Source: Siccibacter turicensis LMG 23730 (GTDB lineage Bacteria; Pseudomonadota; Gammaproteobacteria; Enterobacterales; Enterobacteriaceae). Taken from it: a DNA stretch of 64,000 bases. The notes beneath the pieces were generated by a model that was given only the letters and a program-made list of their open reading frames with translations, was not told the origin of the DNA and made no database searches. The DNA lies in contig NZ_AWFZ01000028.1 of the NCBI RefSeq assembly GCF_000463155.2, forward strand, positions 964,910 through 1,028,909, in the 5' to 3' direction. Shown one piece after another: positions 45,335 to 56,746 of the stretch (positions within the stretch are counted from its first letter, which is position 1; every line of letters begins with the position of its first letter). Made by a program: the position numbers and the translations under genes.

Positions 45335-46282
45335 ATGAGACTCAGGAAATACAATAAAAGTTTGGGATGGATGTCATTACTCGCAGGCACTGTTTTACTC
45401 AGTGGCTGTGATTCTGCACTTCTTGACCCCAAAGGACAGATCGGTCTGGAACAACGTTCATTGATACTGACAGCACTTGGGCTGATGTTGATTGTCGTGA
45501 TTCCTGCCATTCTTATGGCTATCGGTTTTGCCTGGAAGTACCGGGCATCGAACAAAGACGCCAAGTACAGCCCTAACTGGTCACACTCCAATAAGGTTGA
45601 AGCTGTCGTCTGGACGATTCCGATCCTTATCATCATCTTCCTGGCAGTACTGACATGGAAAACCACGCACTCGCTCGAGCCAAGCCGTCCGCTTGACCAC
45701 GAAACGAAGCCGGTGACCATCGAAGTTATCGCTATGGACTGGAAATGGTTCTTCATTTATCCAGAGCAGGGTATCGCTACGGTTAATGAAATCGCCTTCC
45801 CGGTAAACACCCCAGTGGAATTCAAAATCACCTCTAACTCGGTGATGAACTCCTTCTTTATTCCGCGACTGGGCAGCCAGCTGTACGCAATGGCAGGGAT
45901 GCAGACCAAACTGCACCTGATTGCGAACGAAGCAGGCACCTACGATGGTATCTCCGCGAACTATAGCGGCGCAGGTTTCTCCGGCATGAAGTTCAAAGCA
46001 ATTGCTACGCCGGATAACGCAGCCTTCGACGCATGGGTAGCCAAAGCGAAGCAATCGCCAAACGTGATGAACGATATGGCGACTTACGAGAAGCTGGCTG
46101 CACCGAGCGAGTACAACAAGGTCGAATACTTCTCCAGTGTTAAACCCGATTTGTTTAAAGACGTTATTAACAAATTCATGGGACACGGGAAAAGCATGGA
46201 CGTGACTCAGCCTGAAGGGAAGCATGCTTCTCATGAAGGGATGGAAGGCATGGACATGAATCACGCGGAAACCTCTCACTAA
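45335..46282 (+). CDS. cyoA: Cytochrome bo3 ubiquinol oxidase subunit II
   Basis: A 315-residue membrane-anchored lipoprotein. The signal peptide ends in LLSGC (C25), followed by two transmembrane helices and a periplasmic cupredoxin domain with [18 protein letters not shown], which lacks the CuA ligands as expected of a quinol oxidase. The tail after about residue 290 is rich in Met and His ([16 protein letters not shown]). First gene of cyoABCDE. Confidence 0.97.
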   Translation: MRLRKYNKSLGWMSLLAGTVLLSGCDSALLDPKGQIGLEQRSLILTALGLMLIVVIPAILMAIGFAWKYRASNKDAKYSPNWSHSNKVEAVVWTIPILIIIFLAVLTWKTTHSLEPSRPLDHETKPVTIEVIAMDWKWFFIYPEQGIATVNEIAFPVNTPVEFKITSNSVMNSFFIPRLGSQLYAMAGMQTKLHLIANEAGTYDGISANYSGAGFSGMKFKAIATPDNAAFDAWVAKAKQSPNVMNDMATYEKLAAPSEYNKVEYFSSVKPDLFKDVINKFMGHGKSMDVTQPEGKHASHEGMEGMDMNHAETSH

Positions 46283-46301
46283 GGGGCCGAGGAATAATAC
46301 G

Positions 46302-48293
46302 ATGTTCGGAAAACTTACACTGGATGCAGTCCCGTACCATGAGCCGATTATCATGGTTACGATTGCAGCGATTCTCGTCGGAGGCCTGGCGTTAGTCGCA
46401 GCAATCACTTACTTCGGTAAGTGGTCTTATCTATGGAACGAGTGGTTGACCTCGGTTGACCATAAACGCCTGGGGATTATGTATATCCTCGTCGCTATTG
46501 TGATGCTGGTCCGTGGTTTCGCGGATGCCATCATGATGCGTACCCAGCAGCTGCTTGCCTCGGCGGGCGAAGCCGGGTTCTTGCCGCCTCATCACTACGA
46601 CCAGATCTTTACCGCCCACGGCGTAATCATGATCTTCTTCGTGGCGATGCCGTTTGTTATCGGTCTGATGAACCTCGTGGTTCCGCTTCAGATTGGTGCG
46701 CGCGACGTGGCGTTCCCGTTCCTGAACAACCTGAGCTTCTGGTTCACCGTGGTTGGTGTGCTGCTGGTCAACATCTCACTGGGTGTGGGCGAGTTCGCAC
46801 AGACCGGTTGGGTTGCGTATCCGCCACTCTCCGGCCTTGAGTACAGTCCAGGCGTTGGGGTTGATTACTGGATCTGGAGTATTCAGCTTTCCGGTATCGG
46901 TACGACGCTGACGGGGATTAACTTCTTCGTGACCATTCTGCGCATGCGTGCCCCTGGCATGACCATGTTCAAAATGCCGGTCTTTACCTGGGCGTCACTC
47001 TGCACCAACGTACTGATTATTGTCTCCTTCCCGATCCTGACGGTTACCGTCGCGTTGCTGACCCTGGACCGCTATCTGGGCACCCATTTCTTTACCAATG
47101 ATATGGGCGGCAACATGATGATGTACATCAACCTGATCTGGGCCTGGGGCCATCCGGAAGTGTACATCCTGGTTCTGCCGGTGTTCGGTGTCTTCTCTGA
47201 AGTTACCGCGACCTTCTCGAAGAAACGTCTGTTTGGCTACACCTCCCTGGTATGGGCAACCATCGCGATTACGGTTCTGTCGTTCGTGGTATGGCTGCAC
47301 CACTTCTTCACCATGGGTAGCGGTGCCAACGTAAACGCCTTCTTCGGTGTTGCCACCATGATTATCGCCATCCCGACCGGGGTGAAGATCTTCAACTGGC
47401 TGTTCACCATGTACCAGGGCCGCATTCAGTTCCACTCCTCCATGCTGTGGACCATCGGCTTCATCATCACCTTCTCCATCGGTGGTATGACCGGGGTACT
47501 GCTGGCGGTGCCGGGCGCTGACTTCGTGCTGCACAACAGTCTGTTCCTGATTGCTCACTTCCATAACGTTATTATTGGTGGTGTGGTATTCGGTTGCTTC
47601 GCCGGTATGACCTACTGGTGGCCGAAAGCGTTTGGTTACACCATGAACGAAAAATGGGGTAAACGCGCCTTCTGGTTCTGGATCATCGGCTTCTTCGTAA
47701 CCTTTATGCCGCTGTACGCCATGGGCTTTATGGGTATGACCCGTCGTATCAGCCAGAACATCGATCCGCAGTTCCACACGCTGATGATTGTGGCTGAAAT
47801 CGGTGCGGTACTGATTGCCTGCGGTATCCTGAGCATCGTTATCCAGATCTACGTGAGTGTCCGTGACCGTGACCAGAACCGCGATCTGACCGGTGACCCA
47901 TGGGGTGGTCGTACGCTGGAGTGGGCAACCTCTTCTCCGCCGGCGTTCTACAACTTCGCCGTGGTTCCGGAAATTCACGAGCGTGATGCTTTCTGGGAAA
48001 TGAAAGAGAAAGGTGAAGCATACAAGCAGCCGACGCACTATGAAGAAATTCATATGCCGAAAAACAGCGCCGCGGGTATCTACATCGGTGCATTCGCAAC
48101 GGTCTTCGGTTTTGCCATGATCTGGCACATCTGGTGGCTGGCGATTGCAAGCTTCCTGGGCATTATCATCACCTGGGTTGCCAAGAGCTTCGATGAGGAC
48201 GTGGATTACTACGTACCGGTTGCTACCGTCGAAAAACTGGAAAACCAGCACTTCGATGAAATCTCCAAAGCAGGGCTGAAAAATGTCAACTGA
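46302..48293 (+). CDS. cyoB: Cytochrome bo3 ubiquinol oxidase subunit I
   Basis: The 663-residue catalytic subunit, identical in length to K-12, with 15 transmembrane helices. It reduces O2 and pumps protons. Metal ligands follow the E. coli numbering: H106 and H421 for low-spin heme b, H419 for heme o3, and H284, H333 and H334 for CuB, in the motifs [25 protein letters not shown] and [11 protein letters not shown]. Its stop lies 11 bases into cyoC. Confidence 0.98.
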   Translation: MFGKLTLDAVPYHEPIIMVTIAAILVGGLALVAAITYFGKWSYLWNEWLTSVDHKRLGIMYILVAIVMLVRGFADAIMMRTQQLLASAGEAGFLPPHHYDQIFTAHGVIMIFFVAMPFVIGLMNLVVPLQIGARDVAFPFLNNLSFWFTVVGVLLVNISLGVGEFAQTGWVAYPPLSGLEYSPGVGVDYWIWSIQLSGIGTTLTGINFFVTILRMRAPGMTMFKMPVFTWASLCTNVLIIVSFPILTVTVALLTLDRYLGTHFFTNDMGGNMMMYINLIWAWGHPEVYILVLPVFGVFSEVTATFSKKRLFGYTSLVWATIAITVLSFVVWLHHFFTMGSGANVNAFFGVATMIIAIPTGVKIFNWLFTMYQGRIQFHSSMLWTIGFIITFSIGGMTGVLLAVPGADFVLHNSLFLIAHFHNVIIGGVVFGCFAGMTYWWPKAFGYTMNEKWGKRAFWFWIIGFFVTFMPLYAMGFMGMTRRISQNIDPQFHTLMIVAEIGAVLIACGILSIVIQIYVSVRDRDQNRDLTGDPWGGRTLEWATSSPPAFYNFAVVPEIHERDAFWEMKEKGEAYKQPTHYEEIHMPKNSAAGIYIGAFATVFGFAMIWHIWWLAIASFLGIIITWVAKSFDEDVDYYVPVATVEKLENQHFDEISKAGLKNVN

Positions 48294-48903
48294 TACTCTG
48301 ACTCACTCAACTGCCCATGCGCATGACCACGATCATGGGCACCACGATGCAGGCGCCAATAAGGTATTTGGCTTCTGGATCTACCTGATGAGCGACTGCA
48401 TTCTGTTTGCATGTCTGTTCGCAACCTATGCCGTTCTGGTGAACGGCACTGCAGGTGGCCCGACCGGCAAAGATATCTTCGAACTGCCGTTCGTTGCGGT
48501 TGAGACTGCCCTGCTGCTGTTCAGCTCCATCACCTACGGCATGGCAATCATTGCCATGAACAAGAACAACAAGAGCCAGGTTATGTCCTGGCTTGCCCTG
48601 ACGTTCCTGTTTGGTGCGGGCTTCGTGGCGATGGAAATCTATGAGTTCCATCACCTGATCGTTGAGGGTTACGGCCCGGATCGTAGCGGCTTCCTGTCAG
48701 CGTTCTTTGCGCTGGTCGGTACCCACGGTCTGCACGTGACCTCAGGCCTTATCTGGATGGCATTCATGATGTTCCATGTTTACCATCGCGGCCTGACCAG
48801 CAATAACCGTGCCCGTCTGATGTGCCTGAGCCTGTTCTGGCACTTCCTCGACGTGGTATGGATCTGCGTATTCTCTGTAGTCTATCTGATGGGGGCGATG
48901 TAA
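48283..48903 (+). CDS. cyoC: Cytochrome bo3 ubiquinol oxidase subunit III
   Basis: A 206-residue subunit with five transmembrane helices (204 in K-12). The N-terminal tail is His/Asp rich ([13 protein letters not shown]), and the core has [15 protein letters not shown] and [14 protein letters not shown]. The start overlaps the end of cyoB by 11 bases and its stop shares a base with the cyoD start, giving coupled translation and stoichiometric assembly. Confidence 0.97.
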   Translation: MSTDTLTHSTAHAHDHDHGHHDAGANKVFGFWIYLMSDCILFACLFATYAVLVNGTAGGPTGKDIFELPFVAVETALLLFSSITYGMAIIAMNKNNKSQVMSWLALTFLFGAGFVAMEIYEFHHLIVEGYGPDRSGFLSAFFALVGTHGLHVTSGLIWMAFMMFHVYHRGLTSNNRARLMCLSLFWHFLDVVWICVFSVVYLMGAM

Positions 48904-49232
48904 TGAGTCATGCAACCGATCATAACGGCGCTCATCACGGCAGTGTCAAAACCTACCTGACCGGTTTTATCCTTTCTATCATCCTGACGGCGATCCCGTT
49001 CTGGATGGTGATGGATGGCTCCGCATCACACGCCACTATCGTGGGTGTGGTTGTGGTCACCGCGGTGGTACAGATCCTGGTTCACCTGGTTTGCTTCCTG
49101 CACATGAACACCTCTTCTGAGGAGCGCTGGAATCTGGTAGCCCTGGTCTTTACGGCGCTGATTATCGCCATTGTGGTAGTAGGCTCCATCTGGATTATGT
49201 GGAACCTGAACTACAACATGATGATTCACTAA
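48903..49232 (+). CDS. cyoD: Cytochrome bo3 ubiquinol oxidase subunit IV
   Basis: A 109-residue subunit with three transmembrane helices, the K-12 length. It supports CuB binding and complex assembly. The start [13 protein letters not shown] uses the ATG in TAATG overlapping the cyoC stop; a longer in-frame version would extend back into cyoC and is not favoured. Confidence 0.97.
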   Translation: MSHATDHNGAHHGSVKTYLTGFILSIILTAIPFWMVMDGSASHATIVGVVVVTAVVQILVHLVCFLHMNTSSEERWNLVALVFTALIIAIVVVGSIWIMWNLNYNMMIH

Positions 49233-49243
49233 GAGCGGCGAAA

Positions 49244-50131
49244 ATGTTTAAGCAATACCTGCAAGTGACAAAACCAGGAATTATTTTCGGGAATTTAATT
49301 TCTGTCATCGGGGGATTTTTGCTGGCCTCTAAAGGCAGCATTGACTATCCCCTCTTCCTCTACACGCTGGTTGGCGTGTCGCTTGTAGTCGCGTCCGGTT
49401 GTGTATTTAACAACTACATCGACCGCGATATTGACTGCAAGATGGAGAGGACAAGGAATCGCGTCCTGGTAAAAGGACTGATCTCTGCGAAAGTATCGCT
49501 GGTGTATGCAACCTTGTTGGGTATTGCTGGCTTTATGCTGCTGTGGTTCGGTGCCAATCCGCTGGCCTGCTGGCTGGGGGTGATGGGCTTTGTGGTTTAT
49601 GTCGGGGTGTACAGCCTCTACATGAAGCGCAAGTCCGTTTACGGCACGCTTATCGGTAGCCTCTCCGGCGCAGCGCCGCCGGTGATTGGCTACTGTGCGG
49701 TAACCAACGTGTTTGATAGCGGTGCACTGATTCTGCTGGCGATCTTCAGCCTCTGGCAGATGCCGCACTCCTACGCGATCGCGATTTTCCGCTTTAAGGA
49801 TTATCAGGCCGCCAACATCCCGGTTCTGCCGGTGGTGAAGGGGATCTCGGTTGCCAAGAACCACATTACGCTCTACATCGTTGCGTTCGCAGTCGCGACC
49901 CTGATGCTGACGCTTGGCGGTTACGCCGGGTATAAGTATCTGATCGTCGCTGCTGCGGTCAGCGTGTGGTGGCTCGGTATGGCCCTGCGTGGCTACAAAA
50001 CCGAAAACGACAAAGTGTGGGCGCGTAAGCTGTTCGTGTTCTCCATTGTCGCCATTACCTCGCTGAGCGTCATGATGTCGGTGGACTTTATGGTGCCGGA
50101 CTCGCAGAGTCTGCTGACCTACGTCTGGTAA
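49244..50131 (+). CDS. cyoE: Protoheme IX farnesyltransferase (heme O synthase)
   Basis: A 295-residue UbiA-superfamily prenyltransferase. It attaches farnesyl diphosphate to heme B to make the heme O needed by CyoB. The first aspartate-rich motif is NNYIDRDID and the second region is [14 protein letters not shown]; about nine transmembrane helices are expected. The ATG at 49244 follows cyoD by 11 bases. A terminator closes the operon. Confidence 0.97.
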   Translation: MFKQYLQVTKPGIIFGNLISVIGGFLLASKGSIDYPLFLYTLVGVSLVVASGCVFNNYIDRDIDCKMERTRNRVLVKGLISAKVSLVYATLLGIAGFMLLWFGANPLACWLGVMGFVVYVGVYSLYMKRKSVYGTLIGSLSGAAPPVIGYCAVTNVFDSGALILLAIFSLWQMPHSYAIAIFRFKDYQAANIPVLPVVKGISVAKNHITLYIVAFAVATLMLTLGGYAGYKYLIVAAAVSVWWLGMALRGYKTENDKVWARKLFVFSIVAITSLSVMMSVDFMVPDSQSLLTYVW

Positions 50132-50143
50132 TTCAGACGACGT

Positions 50144-50170
50144 AAAAAGGGTGCTGCGGCACCCTTTTTT
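50144..50170 (+). terminator. Terminator of the cyo operon
   Basis: A 10-bp stem AAAAGGGTGC/GCACCCTTTT with a TGCG loop and continuing T run, 13 bases after cyoE. Confidence 0.9.
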
Positions 50171-50275
50171 AATTTGTGCGCTTAACGCACACCGGTAACA
50201 ATTTAACACCAGGCAACGATTTACCCTCCCCTTCCCCCGCACTACACTATGTCCGGCTTTTTTTCTGAGGTGGCA

Positions 50276-51637
50276 ATGAACGACAATAAAATGACGCCAG
50301 TGGAACTGCGCGCTACATGGGGTTTAGGGACCGTATTTTCCCTGCGCATGCTCGGCATGTTTATGGTGCTGCCCGTTCTCACCACCTACGGTATGGCGTT
50401 ACAGGGCGCCAGCGAAGCCCTGATTGGCTTTGCTATCGGTATTTATGGTCTGGCGCAGGCGCTGTTTCAGATCCCCTTCGGGCTGGTCTCTGACCGCATC
50501 GGCCGCAAGCCGCTTATCGTCGGCGGACTGGCGATATTTGTCTTAGGCAGCGTAATCGCCGCCGTCAGCGACTCTATCTGGGGCATCGTGCTTGGCCGCG
50601 CGCTGCAGGGCTCCGGCGCTATCTCCGCCGCGGTTATGGCGCTGCTTTCCGATCTTACCCGTGAACAGAACCGCACCAAGGCAATGGCCTTTATCGGCGT
50701 CAGCTTCGGCATCACCTTTGCCATCGCTATGGTACTCGGGCCCATCATTACTCACGCACTGGGTCTGCACGCCCTGTTCTGGATGATGGCGGTGCTGGCC
50801 GGGGCCGGTATTCTGCTCACGCTGTGGGTGGTGCCGGACAGCAAAACCCACGTTCTGAACCGTGAATCCGGCATGGTGAAAGGCTGCTTTAGCAAGGTGA
50901 TGGCGAACCCGAAACTGCTGAAGCTGAACTTCGGGATCTTCTGTCTGCACATACTGCTGATGTCGACCTTCGTCGCCCTGCCCGGTCAGCTTGCCCAGGC
51001 CGGTTTCCCGACCCAGCAGCACTGGAAAATTTACCTCTTCACCATGCTGATTTCGTTCGTTTCGGTGGTGCCGTTCATCATCTATGCCGAAGCAAAACGT
51101 CGCATGAAGCGAGTGTTCGTGTTCTGCGTCGCGCTGCTGCTCGTGGCCGAGATCGTCCTCTGGGGCGCCGGTCCGCACTTCTGGGAACTGGTGATCGGCG
51201 TTCAGCTGTTCTTTATTGCCTTTAACCTGATGGAAGCCATGCTGCCGTCGCTTATCAGCAAGGAGTCACCGGCCGGTTATAAAGGCACCGCGATGGGGAT
51301 CTACTCCACCAGTCAGTTTCTTGGCGTGGCGGTGGGCGGTTCGGTATCGGGCTGGATTGACGGCTTCTTCGACCCGCAGACGGTGTTCCTGGTAGGCGCC
51401 CTGCTGGCAACGGTCTGGCTGCTGGTGAGCCTGACCATGCAGGAACCGCCTTACGTCAGCAGCCTGCGCGTGGCGCTTCCGGATGACGTTCCGGCCGATG
51501 AACGCGTCACCGCGCAGCTTATGCAGCAGGAGGGCGTGCAGGAGGTACTGATGGCACCGGAAGAACGCAGCGTCTACGTGAAGATCGACACCAAAATCAC
51601 GAACCGGTACAACGTTGAGCAGGCGCTCAGAGCATAA
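50276..51637 (+). CDS. yajR: Major facilitator transporter YajR
   Basis: A 453-residue proton-driven MFS protein with 12 transmembrane helices and an extra C-terminal cytoplasmic YAM domain (about 390-453; LPDDVPADERVTAQLMQQEG, YVKIDTKITNRYNVEQAL), a ferredoxin-like fold. The MFS motif A is GLVSDRIGRKP. It is probably an exporter, but the substrate is unknown. The ATG at 50276 follows GAGGTGGC; an in-frame start 27 bases upstream is less likely. Confidence 0.94.
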   Translation: MNDNKMTPVELRATWGLGTVFSLRMLGMFMVLPVLTTYGMALQGASEALIGFAIGIYGLAQALFQIPFGLVSDRIGRKPLIVGGLAIFVLGSVIAAVSDSIWGIVLGRALQGSGAISAAVMALLSDLTREQNRTKAMAFIGVSFGITFAIAMVLGPIITHALGLHALFWMMAVLAGAGILLTLWVVPDSKTHVLNRESGMVKGCFSKVMANPKLLKLNFGIFCLHILLMSTFVALPGQLAQAGFPTQQHWKIYLFTMLISFVSVVPFIIYAEAKRRMKRVFVFCVALLLVAEIVLWGAGPHFWELVIGVQLFFIAFNLMEAMLPSLISKESPAGYKGTAMGIYSTSQFLGVAVGGSVSGWIDGFFDPQTVFLVGALLATVWLLVSLTMQEPPYVSSLRVALPDDVPADERVTAQLMQQEGVQEVLMAPEERSVYVKIDTKITNRYNVEQALRA

Positions 51638-51664
51638 AAAAACAGGGCCGGAAGCGGCCCTGTT
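51635..51664. terminator. Bidirectional terminator between yajR and yajQ
   Basis: A 9-bp stem AACAGGGCC/GGCCCTGTT with a 6-base loop, flanked by A6 on the left and TTTGTTGTT on the right. It can serve both convergent genes. Confidence 0.82.
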
Positions 51665-51669
51665 TGTTG

Positions 51670-52161
51670 TTAATCGCGGAAGTTTTTAAACTGGAACGGC
51701 TGTCCCAGGTTGCCGCCGCGCACCAGCGCCATCACCGACTGTAAATCGTCACGTGATTTTCCGGTAACGCGGATCTCTTCACCCTGAATCTGGGTCTGCA
51801 CTTTCAGCTTGCTGTCTTTGATGAGCTTGACGATTTTCTTCGCCACCGAGGCTTCAATCCCCTGTTTCAGCTTCGCCTCAACGCTCCAGTTTTTACCGCT
51901 GTGCTCAAACTCTTCCGGCACGTCCAGCGACGCCCCTTCAATGCCGCGCTTGAGCAGCTTGGCGCGCAGGATATCCAGCAGCTGGTTGACCTGGAAATCG
52001 GACTCGCTCAGCACTTTGATGGTTTTGTTCTTATCATTCAGTTCAAAAGACGCGGTCACACCGCGAAAATCGAAACGGGTATCGAGTTCGCGCGTCGCGT
52101 TGTCCACGGCGTTGCTCACTTCCTGAAGGTCGACTTCAGATACGATATCAAAAGATGGCAT
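51670..52161 (-). CDS. yajQ: YajQ nucleotide-binding protein
   Basis: A 163-residue protein of two ferredoxin-like domains, the K-12 length ([15 protein letters not shown] ... [14 protein letters not shown]). Homologues bind nucleotides, and in Xanthomonas bind c-di-GMP; the role in enterics is unclear. GGAGAAATAAAC precedes the ATG at 52161. The frame extends upstream but that part does not resemble the family. Confidence 0.95.
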   Translation of the reverse strand: MPSFDIVSEVDLQEVSNAVDNATRELDTRFDFRGVTASFELNDKNKTIKVLSESDFQVNQLLDILRAKLLKRGIEGASLDVPEEFEHSGKNWSVEAKLKQGIEASVAKKIVKLIKDSKLKVQTQIQGEEIRVTGKSRDDLQSVMALVRGGNLGQPFQFKNFRD

Positions 52162-52300
52162 GTTTATTTCTCCCTCTCTGGTGGTGCGTTGCATAATACC
52201 CGCAAGATTGCATAAAACAACTCGTTCCCGGTATTCGCCACGCTGCGCGACGGGAAAGGCGATAATTAACACCGGATGCGCTGCCTGGTGAGGAGCAAAG

Positions 52301-53215
52301 ATGAAAATTACCGTGCTGGGCTGCGGCGCGCTGGGACAGATCTGGCTCACCGCGCTGCTGCGCCAGGGCCATGAGGTGCAGGGCTGGCTGCGTGTCCCGC
52401 AGTCGAGCTGCCGCTTGCAGGTACAGGAAACCGACGGCGAGATAACCGATGTCACCCTGCCCGCCAACGACCCTGGGCACCTGAGACAGAGCGATCTGCT
52501 GCTGGTGACCCTCAAAGCCTGGCAGGTTTCGGAGGCGGTGAAAGGTCTCGCCAGACATCTTCCCGCCCACAGCCCGATTCTGCTGATGCACAACGGTATG
52601 GGCACGGTTGATGAACTGCGCGGCCTGGCGCAGCCGCTGCTGCTCGGGGTCACCACCCATGCGGCGCGGCGCGAAGGCAACCGGGTGATCCACGTTGCTG
52701 CCGGCGTCACGCACATCGGCCCGGTAACCGAGTCCGCGCGGGATTACAATGCGCTGGCCGACACCCTGCAGTGTGCCCTGCCGGACGTGGCCTGGCATGA
52801 TGATATTCGCGCCGCCGCCTGGAAGAAGCTGGCGGCCAACTGCGTGATCAACCCGCTGACGGCGCTCTATAACTGCCCTAACGGTGCCCTGCGCGACTAT
52901 CCTGAAGAGGTGGCGCGCCTGTGCGACGAGGTCGCTCGGGTGATGGCGCGGGAAGATCACCACACTACCCCGGCCGATCTGCTGGACGGGGTATGGCAGA
53001 TTATCGACAGCACCGCGGAGAATATTTCATCCATGCTTCAGGACGTACGCGCCCTGCGGCACACGGAAATTGACTACATCACCGGGTATCTGCTGCGGCG
53101 CGCCCGCGCCCACGGCATCCCGATGCCGGAGAACAGCCGGCTCTATGAACAGATTAAGCATAAGGAGAATGAGTATGAGCGCCTCGGCCCTGGTTTGCCT
53201 GGCTCCTGGGAGTGA
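52301..53215 (+). CDS. panE: 2-dehydropantoate 2-reductase
   Basis: Reduces ketopantoate to pantoate with NADPH in pantothenate and CoA synthesis. A 304-residue protein with N-terminal Rossmann fold GCGALGQIW and catalytic K176 ([10 protein letters not shown]) and E256 (RHTEIDYI) at the E. coli positions. AGGAG lies before the ATG. Its last 41 bases overlap yajL in another frame. Confidence 0.97.
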   Translation: MKITVLGCGALGQIWLTALLRQGHEVQGWLRVPQSSCRLQVQETDGEITDVTLPANDPGHLRQSDLLLVTLKAWQVSEAVKGLARHLPAHSPILLMHNGMGTVDELRGLAQPLLLGVTTHAARREGNRVIHVAAGVTHIGPVTESARDYNALADTLQCALPDVAWHDDIRAAAWKKLAANCVINPLTALYNCPNGALRDYPEEVARLCDEVARVMAREDHHTTPADLLDGVWQIIDSTAENISSMLQDVRALRHTEIDYITGYLLRRARAHGIPMPENSRLYEQIKHKENEYERLGPGLPGSWE

Positions 53216-53768
53216 AGAGACCGAAGCGGTCACCACCATCGACCTGCTGGTACGGGCGGGCATCGCCGTGACCACCGCCAGCGTCGCCAGCGACGGCGAA
53301 TGCATTATCACCTGCTCGCGCGGCGTGAAGCTGATTGCCGATGCGCCGCTGGTGGAGGTGGCAGACGGCGATTTCGACGTTATCGTGCTGCCCGGTGGCC
53401 TGAAAGGCGCAGAGTGCTTTCGCGACAGCCCGCTGCTGGTGGAAACCGTGCGCCAGTTTCATCTCTCAGGGCGTATCGTCGCGGCTATCTGCGCGGCGGC
53501 GGGCACGGTGCTGGTACCGCACGACCTCTTCCCCATCGCCAACATGACCGGCTTCCCCGGACTGAAAGAGACCATCCCGGACACGCACTGGCAGGATAAG
53601 CGTGTGGTCTGGGATGCGCGCGTCAATTTGCTGACCAGCCAGGGGCCGGGCACGGCGATAGACTTTGCGCTAAAGATTATCGATCTGCTGGTTGGGCGCG
53701 AAAAAGCGCATGAGGTGGGATCGCAGCTGTTGATGGCCGCCGGCATTTACAGCTACCGGGATTACTGA
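53175..53768 (+). CDS. yajL: DJ-1/PfpI-family protein YajL
   Basis: A 197-residue homologue of human DJ-1. The nucleophile-elbow cysteine is C106 (VAAICAAAG) with E15 (GSEETEA) nearby, the signature of redox-sensitive DJ-1 proteins. It protects against oxidative and carbonyl stress; a deglycase activity is claimed but disputed. AAGGAG precedes the ATG, which lies inside the end of panE. Confidence 0.96.
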   Translation: MSASALVCLAPGSEETEAVTTIDLLVRAGIAVTTASVASDGECIITCSRGVKLIADAPLVEVADGDFDVIVLPGGLKGAECFRDSPLLVETVRQFHLSGRIVAAICAAAGTVLVPHDLFPIANMTGFPGLKETIPDTHWQDKRVVWDARVNLLTSQGPGTAIDFALKIIDLLVGREKAHEVGSQLLMAAGIYSYRDY

Positions 53769-53773
53769 TTGCA

Positions 53774-53798
53774 TCGCCCTCCCGGTGCGGGAGGGCGA
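53774..53798. terminator. Hairpin between convergent yajL and thiI
   Basis: A 10-bp perfect stem (53774-53783 with 53789-53798) and a 5-base loop, with no U tract on either strand. Confidence 0.45.
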
Positions 53799-53807
53799 CA
53801 GAGAAGG

Positions 53808-55256
53808 CTACGGGCGGTAGACCTTGACGTTTTTGAAGCCCTGCTCGTGCAGGTAAAGCGCCTGCAAGCGGCTCATCACGCCGCGTTCACACCACAGCAG
53901 CCAGGTTTTGCTCTGGTCCAGATCGCCAAATTTGGTGCTGAGCTTGTAGAACGGCAGAGAAACCACCTCCACACCCTCAACCACCAGCGGCTTGTCGTCC
54001 TGCTCGTCGATGGAGCGGATGTCCAGGATGGCATCGTTCGGCCCGAAACCGTTCACGGTTTCCACTTCCACAACTTCCTGTTCGGTCTGCTGGGCGATTT
54101 CGCGAATATCCACGTTCACCGCGTTCTGCACGGCCTCGTCAAGAATGGCGAAATCAAAGTTCTGCTCTTCCGCTTCGATCTTCGCTTTCACCGCCTTCAC
54201 CGTCGGGCTTTTGGAAATCACCCCGCAGTACTCCGGCATGGTGCGGGCGAAGTCTTCGGTGCCAATCTCACGCGCCAGATCGATGATGTGCTCTTTATCG
54301 TGGGAGATAAGCGGGCGCAGAATCAAGGTGTCGGAGACGTTATCGATCAGGCGCAGGTTGGTCAGCGTCTGGCTGGAAACCTGGCCGAGCGCCTCGCCGG
54401 TCACCAGCGCCTGCACGCCGTAGCGCTCGGCGACTTTCGACGCGGCACGCACCATCATGCGTTTCAGCACCACGCCCATCTGGCCGTCGTCCACTTTTTC
54501 GAGGATTTCGCCCACCACTGGCTCGAAGTTGATGGCGACGAAGCGCACGCGGTGGGAGCTGCCGAAGCGGTTCCACAGGTAGTACGCCACCTGACGAACG
54601 CCGATTTCATGCGCCGCGCCGCCAAGATTAAAGAAGCAGTAGTGCACGCGGCAGCCGCGACGCATCAGCATATAGCTTGATACACCAGAGTCGAAGCCGC
54701 CGGAGATCAGCGACAGCACGTCTTCCTGGGTGCCGATCGGGAAACCGCCGATGCCTTCGCTGCGGCTTTTGATCAGCAGCAGGCGATCGTCTTCGATCTC
54801 AAGGTGCACGGTCACGTCCGGGTTCTTGAGCTTCACGCGCGCCGAGTCAATATGCTGATTCAGCCCGCCGCCGATGTAGCGTTCCGCCTCAATGGAGCTA
54901 AACTCATGCTTACCGCGGCGTTTCACGCGCACACAGAAGGTTTTACCCTCCAGCTGTTCGTGGTACATCGCATAGGTTTTTTCGTAGATGTCGTGCAGCG
55001 AGGTGTAAGGCACATCATCCACGTCGAGAATATGATGAATACCGGGAATGCGGGTCAGCGCATCGCGGATCGCCGGGCCGTCGGCCTCGTTTTTCGCGCG
55101 CACGGTAATATGGTCCCAGTGGCGCACCACGGCGATACTTTCTTCGTATGACTTCAGAACGTTACGAATATTCCCGGTCAGGATTTTAATGAAGCGCAAT
55201 CGCACAGATTGGCTCTTGATTGTGATTTCCGGGAACAATTTAATGATAAACTTCAT
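53808..55256 (-). CDS. thiI: tRNA 4-thiouridine synthase / thiazole sulfurtransferase
   Basis: A 482-residue enzyme, the K-12 length. It adds sulfur to U8 of tRNA and supplies sulfur for the thiamin thiazole. Parts: N-terminal ferredoxin-like and THUMP domains, PP-loop [11 protein letters not shown], and a C-terminal rhodanese domain. The sulfur-relay cysteines (E. coli C344 and C456) are in PEYCGVIS and [10 protein letters not shown]. The ATG at 55256 was chosen by K-12 length. Divergent from xseB across 272 bases. Confidence 0.97.
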   Translation of the reverse strand: MKFIIKLFPEITIKSQSVRLRFIKILTGNIRNVLKSYEESIAVVRHWDHITVRAKNEADGPAIRDALTRIPGIHHILDVDDVPYTSLHDIYEKTYAMYHEQLEGKTFCVRVKRRGKHEFSSIEAERYIGGGLNQHIDSARVKLKNPDVTVHLEIEDDRLLLIKSRSEGIGGFPIGTQEDVLSLISGGFDSGVSSYMLMRRGCRVHYCFFNLGGAAHEIGVRQVAYYLWNRFGSSHRVRFVAINFEPVVGEILEKVDDGQMGVVLKRMMVRAASKVAERYGVQALVTGEALGQVSSQTLTNLRLIDNVSDTLILRPLISHDKEHIIDLAREIGTEDFARTMPEYCGVISKSPTVKAVKAKIEAEEQNFDFAILDEAVQNAVNVDIREIAQQTEQEVVEVETVNGFGPNDAILDIRSIDEQDDKPLVVEGVEVVSLPFYKLSTKFGDLDQSKTWLLWCERGVMSRLQALYLHEQGFKNVKVYRP

Positions 55257-55528
55257 GGCGGCAATGGTTCGTTGGCAGGCCCGAAGGCGTGTAAAAGAAG
55301 TACTGCAAGGCACGCGAGCCCTGCGTCATAAGCGCGCCAGTATATACCCAATTACCGTAAAGTGGCAGAGAAGAGAGACAATCCCGCCCTTTTCGCGACG
55401 TGAAGCGCCATCTGCGCGCCCGGTTGCTGCGTAATGCCTGCCCGCTGTTGCTGTCATTTGCTAATCATCCTGACTTCGCTACCATGATGATGTGATGATG
55501 AAATTAACCACAGAGCCAGACGCTAACT

Positions 55529-55771
55529 ATGCCGAAAAAAAATGCCCTTCCCACCAGTTTCGAATCCGCGCTTCAGGAGCTTGAGCAGATTGTTACCCGC
55601 CTCGAAAGCGGCGATTTACCGCTCGACGATGCGCTGAATGAATTTGAACGCGGCGTACAGCTGGCTCGTCAGGGACAGGTGAAACTGCAACAGGCTGAAC
55701 AGCGGGTACAGATCCTGCTCTCTGAAAACGATGAGGCGCCGCTTACGCCTTTCACCCCGGACGCCGAATAA
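55529..55771 (+). CDS. xseB: Exodeoxyribonuclease VII small subunit
   Basis: An 80-residue subunit that forms helical hairpins bound to XseA; together they cut single-stranded DNA. The conserved core is [33 protein letters not shown]. First gene of xseB-ispA-dxs; its stop directly abuts the ispA ATG. Confidence 0.96.
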   Translation: MPKKNALPTSFESALQELEQIVTRLESGDLPLDDALNEFERGVQLARQGQVKLQQAEQRVQILLSENDEAPLTPFTPDAE

Positions 55772-56671
55772 ATGGATTTCGCTCAGCTTTTACAGGCGCG
55801 CACCCAGCGCGCCAACGATGCCCTGCACGCGTTTATCGCTCCGCTGCCGTTTCAGAACACTCCGCTGGTTGAGGCGATGCGCTATGGCGCACTATTGGGC
55901 GGCAAACGCCTGCGCCCCTTCCTGGTGTACGCCACCGGTGAGATGTTCGGCATCAAGCAGGAGGCGCTCGACGCACCCGCTGCGGCCATCGAATGCATTC
56001 ACGCCTACTCGCTGATCCACGACGATTTACCGGCGATGGACGATGACGACTTGCGTCGCGGCCAGCCGACCTGCCACATTAAATTTGGCGAAGCGAGCGC
56101 AATTCTTGCCGGCGACGCGCTGCAAACGCTGGCGTTCTCTATACTCAGTGATGCGCCAATGGAAGGCGTCGCGATGCACGACCGGCTGGCGATGGTTTCC
56201 GAGCTGGCGAAGGCCAGCGGCGTAGCGGGTATGTGCGGTGGCCAGGCGCTGGATCTCAGCGCCGAAGGGCAGCAGATCACGCTGGATGAACTGGAGCGGA
56301 TCCACCGTCACAAAACCGGCGCGCTGATCCGCGCCGCGGTGCGTCTTGGGGCGTTAAGCGCCGGGATCCGCGGCCGGGAAGCCTTGCCGGCGCTGGATCG
56401 CTATGCAGAAAGCATCGGTCTGGCGTTCCAGGTTCAGGATGACATTCTGGATGTGGTGGGCGATACTGCCACCCTCGGAAAACGCCAGGGTGCTGACCAG
56501 GAGCTTGGCAAAAGCACCTACCCGGCGTTGCTGGGCCTTGAGCAAGCTCAGATAAAAGCTCGCGATCTCTACGAAGACGCCCTGAGGGCGCTAGAAGCGC
56601 TGGCTGCACAGTCGTTAGATATTACGGTTCTGGAAGCACTGGCGAATTACATTATCCAGCGAGATAAATAA
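55772..56671 (+). CDS. ispA: Farnesyl diphosphate synthase
   Basis: A 299-residue polyprenyl synthase that condenses IPP with DMAPP and GPP to make farnesyl diphosphate. The two aspartate-rich motifs are DDLPAMDDDDLRRG and the second, QVQDDILDVVGD. KRLRPFLVY near the N-terminus binds IPP. Start abuts the xseB stop, giving coupled expression. Confidence 0.97.
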   Translation: MDFAQLLQARTQRANDALHAFIAPLPFQNTPLVEAMRYGALLGGKRLRPFLVYATGEMFGIKQEALDAPAAAIECIHAYSLIHDDLPAMDDDDLRRGQPTCHIKFGEASAILAGDALQTLAFSILSDAPMEGVAMHDRLAMVSELAKASGVAGMCGGQALDLSAEGQQITLDELERIHRHKTGALIRAAVRLGALSAGIRGREALPALDRYAESIGLAFQVQDDILDVVGDTATLGKRQGADQELGKSTYPALLGLEQAQIKARDLYEDALRALEALAAQSLDITVLEALANYIIQRDK

Positions 56672-56746
56672 ACGTTTGTATTCGCGATGCCGGGTTGCCC
56701 CTCCGCAACCCTGTCCCGCGGGTGCAACACCACGATGAGTCTCTTG

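Noticed and set aside
46995-48251. A 418-codon minus-strand frame opposite cyoB
   Set aside because: Antisense to a highly conserved subunit and rich in His/Gln/Asp, the usual mirror of membrane-protein codons.
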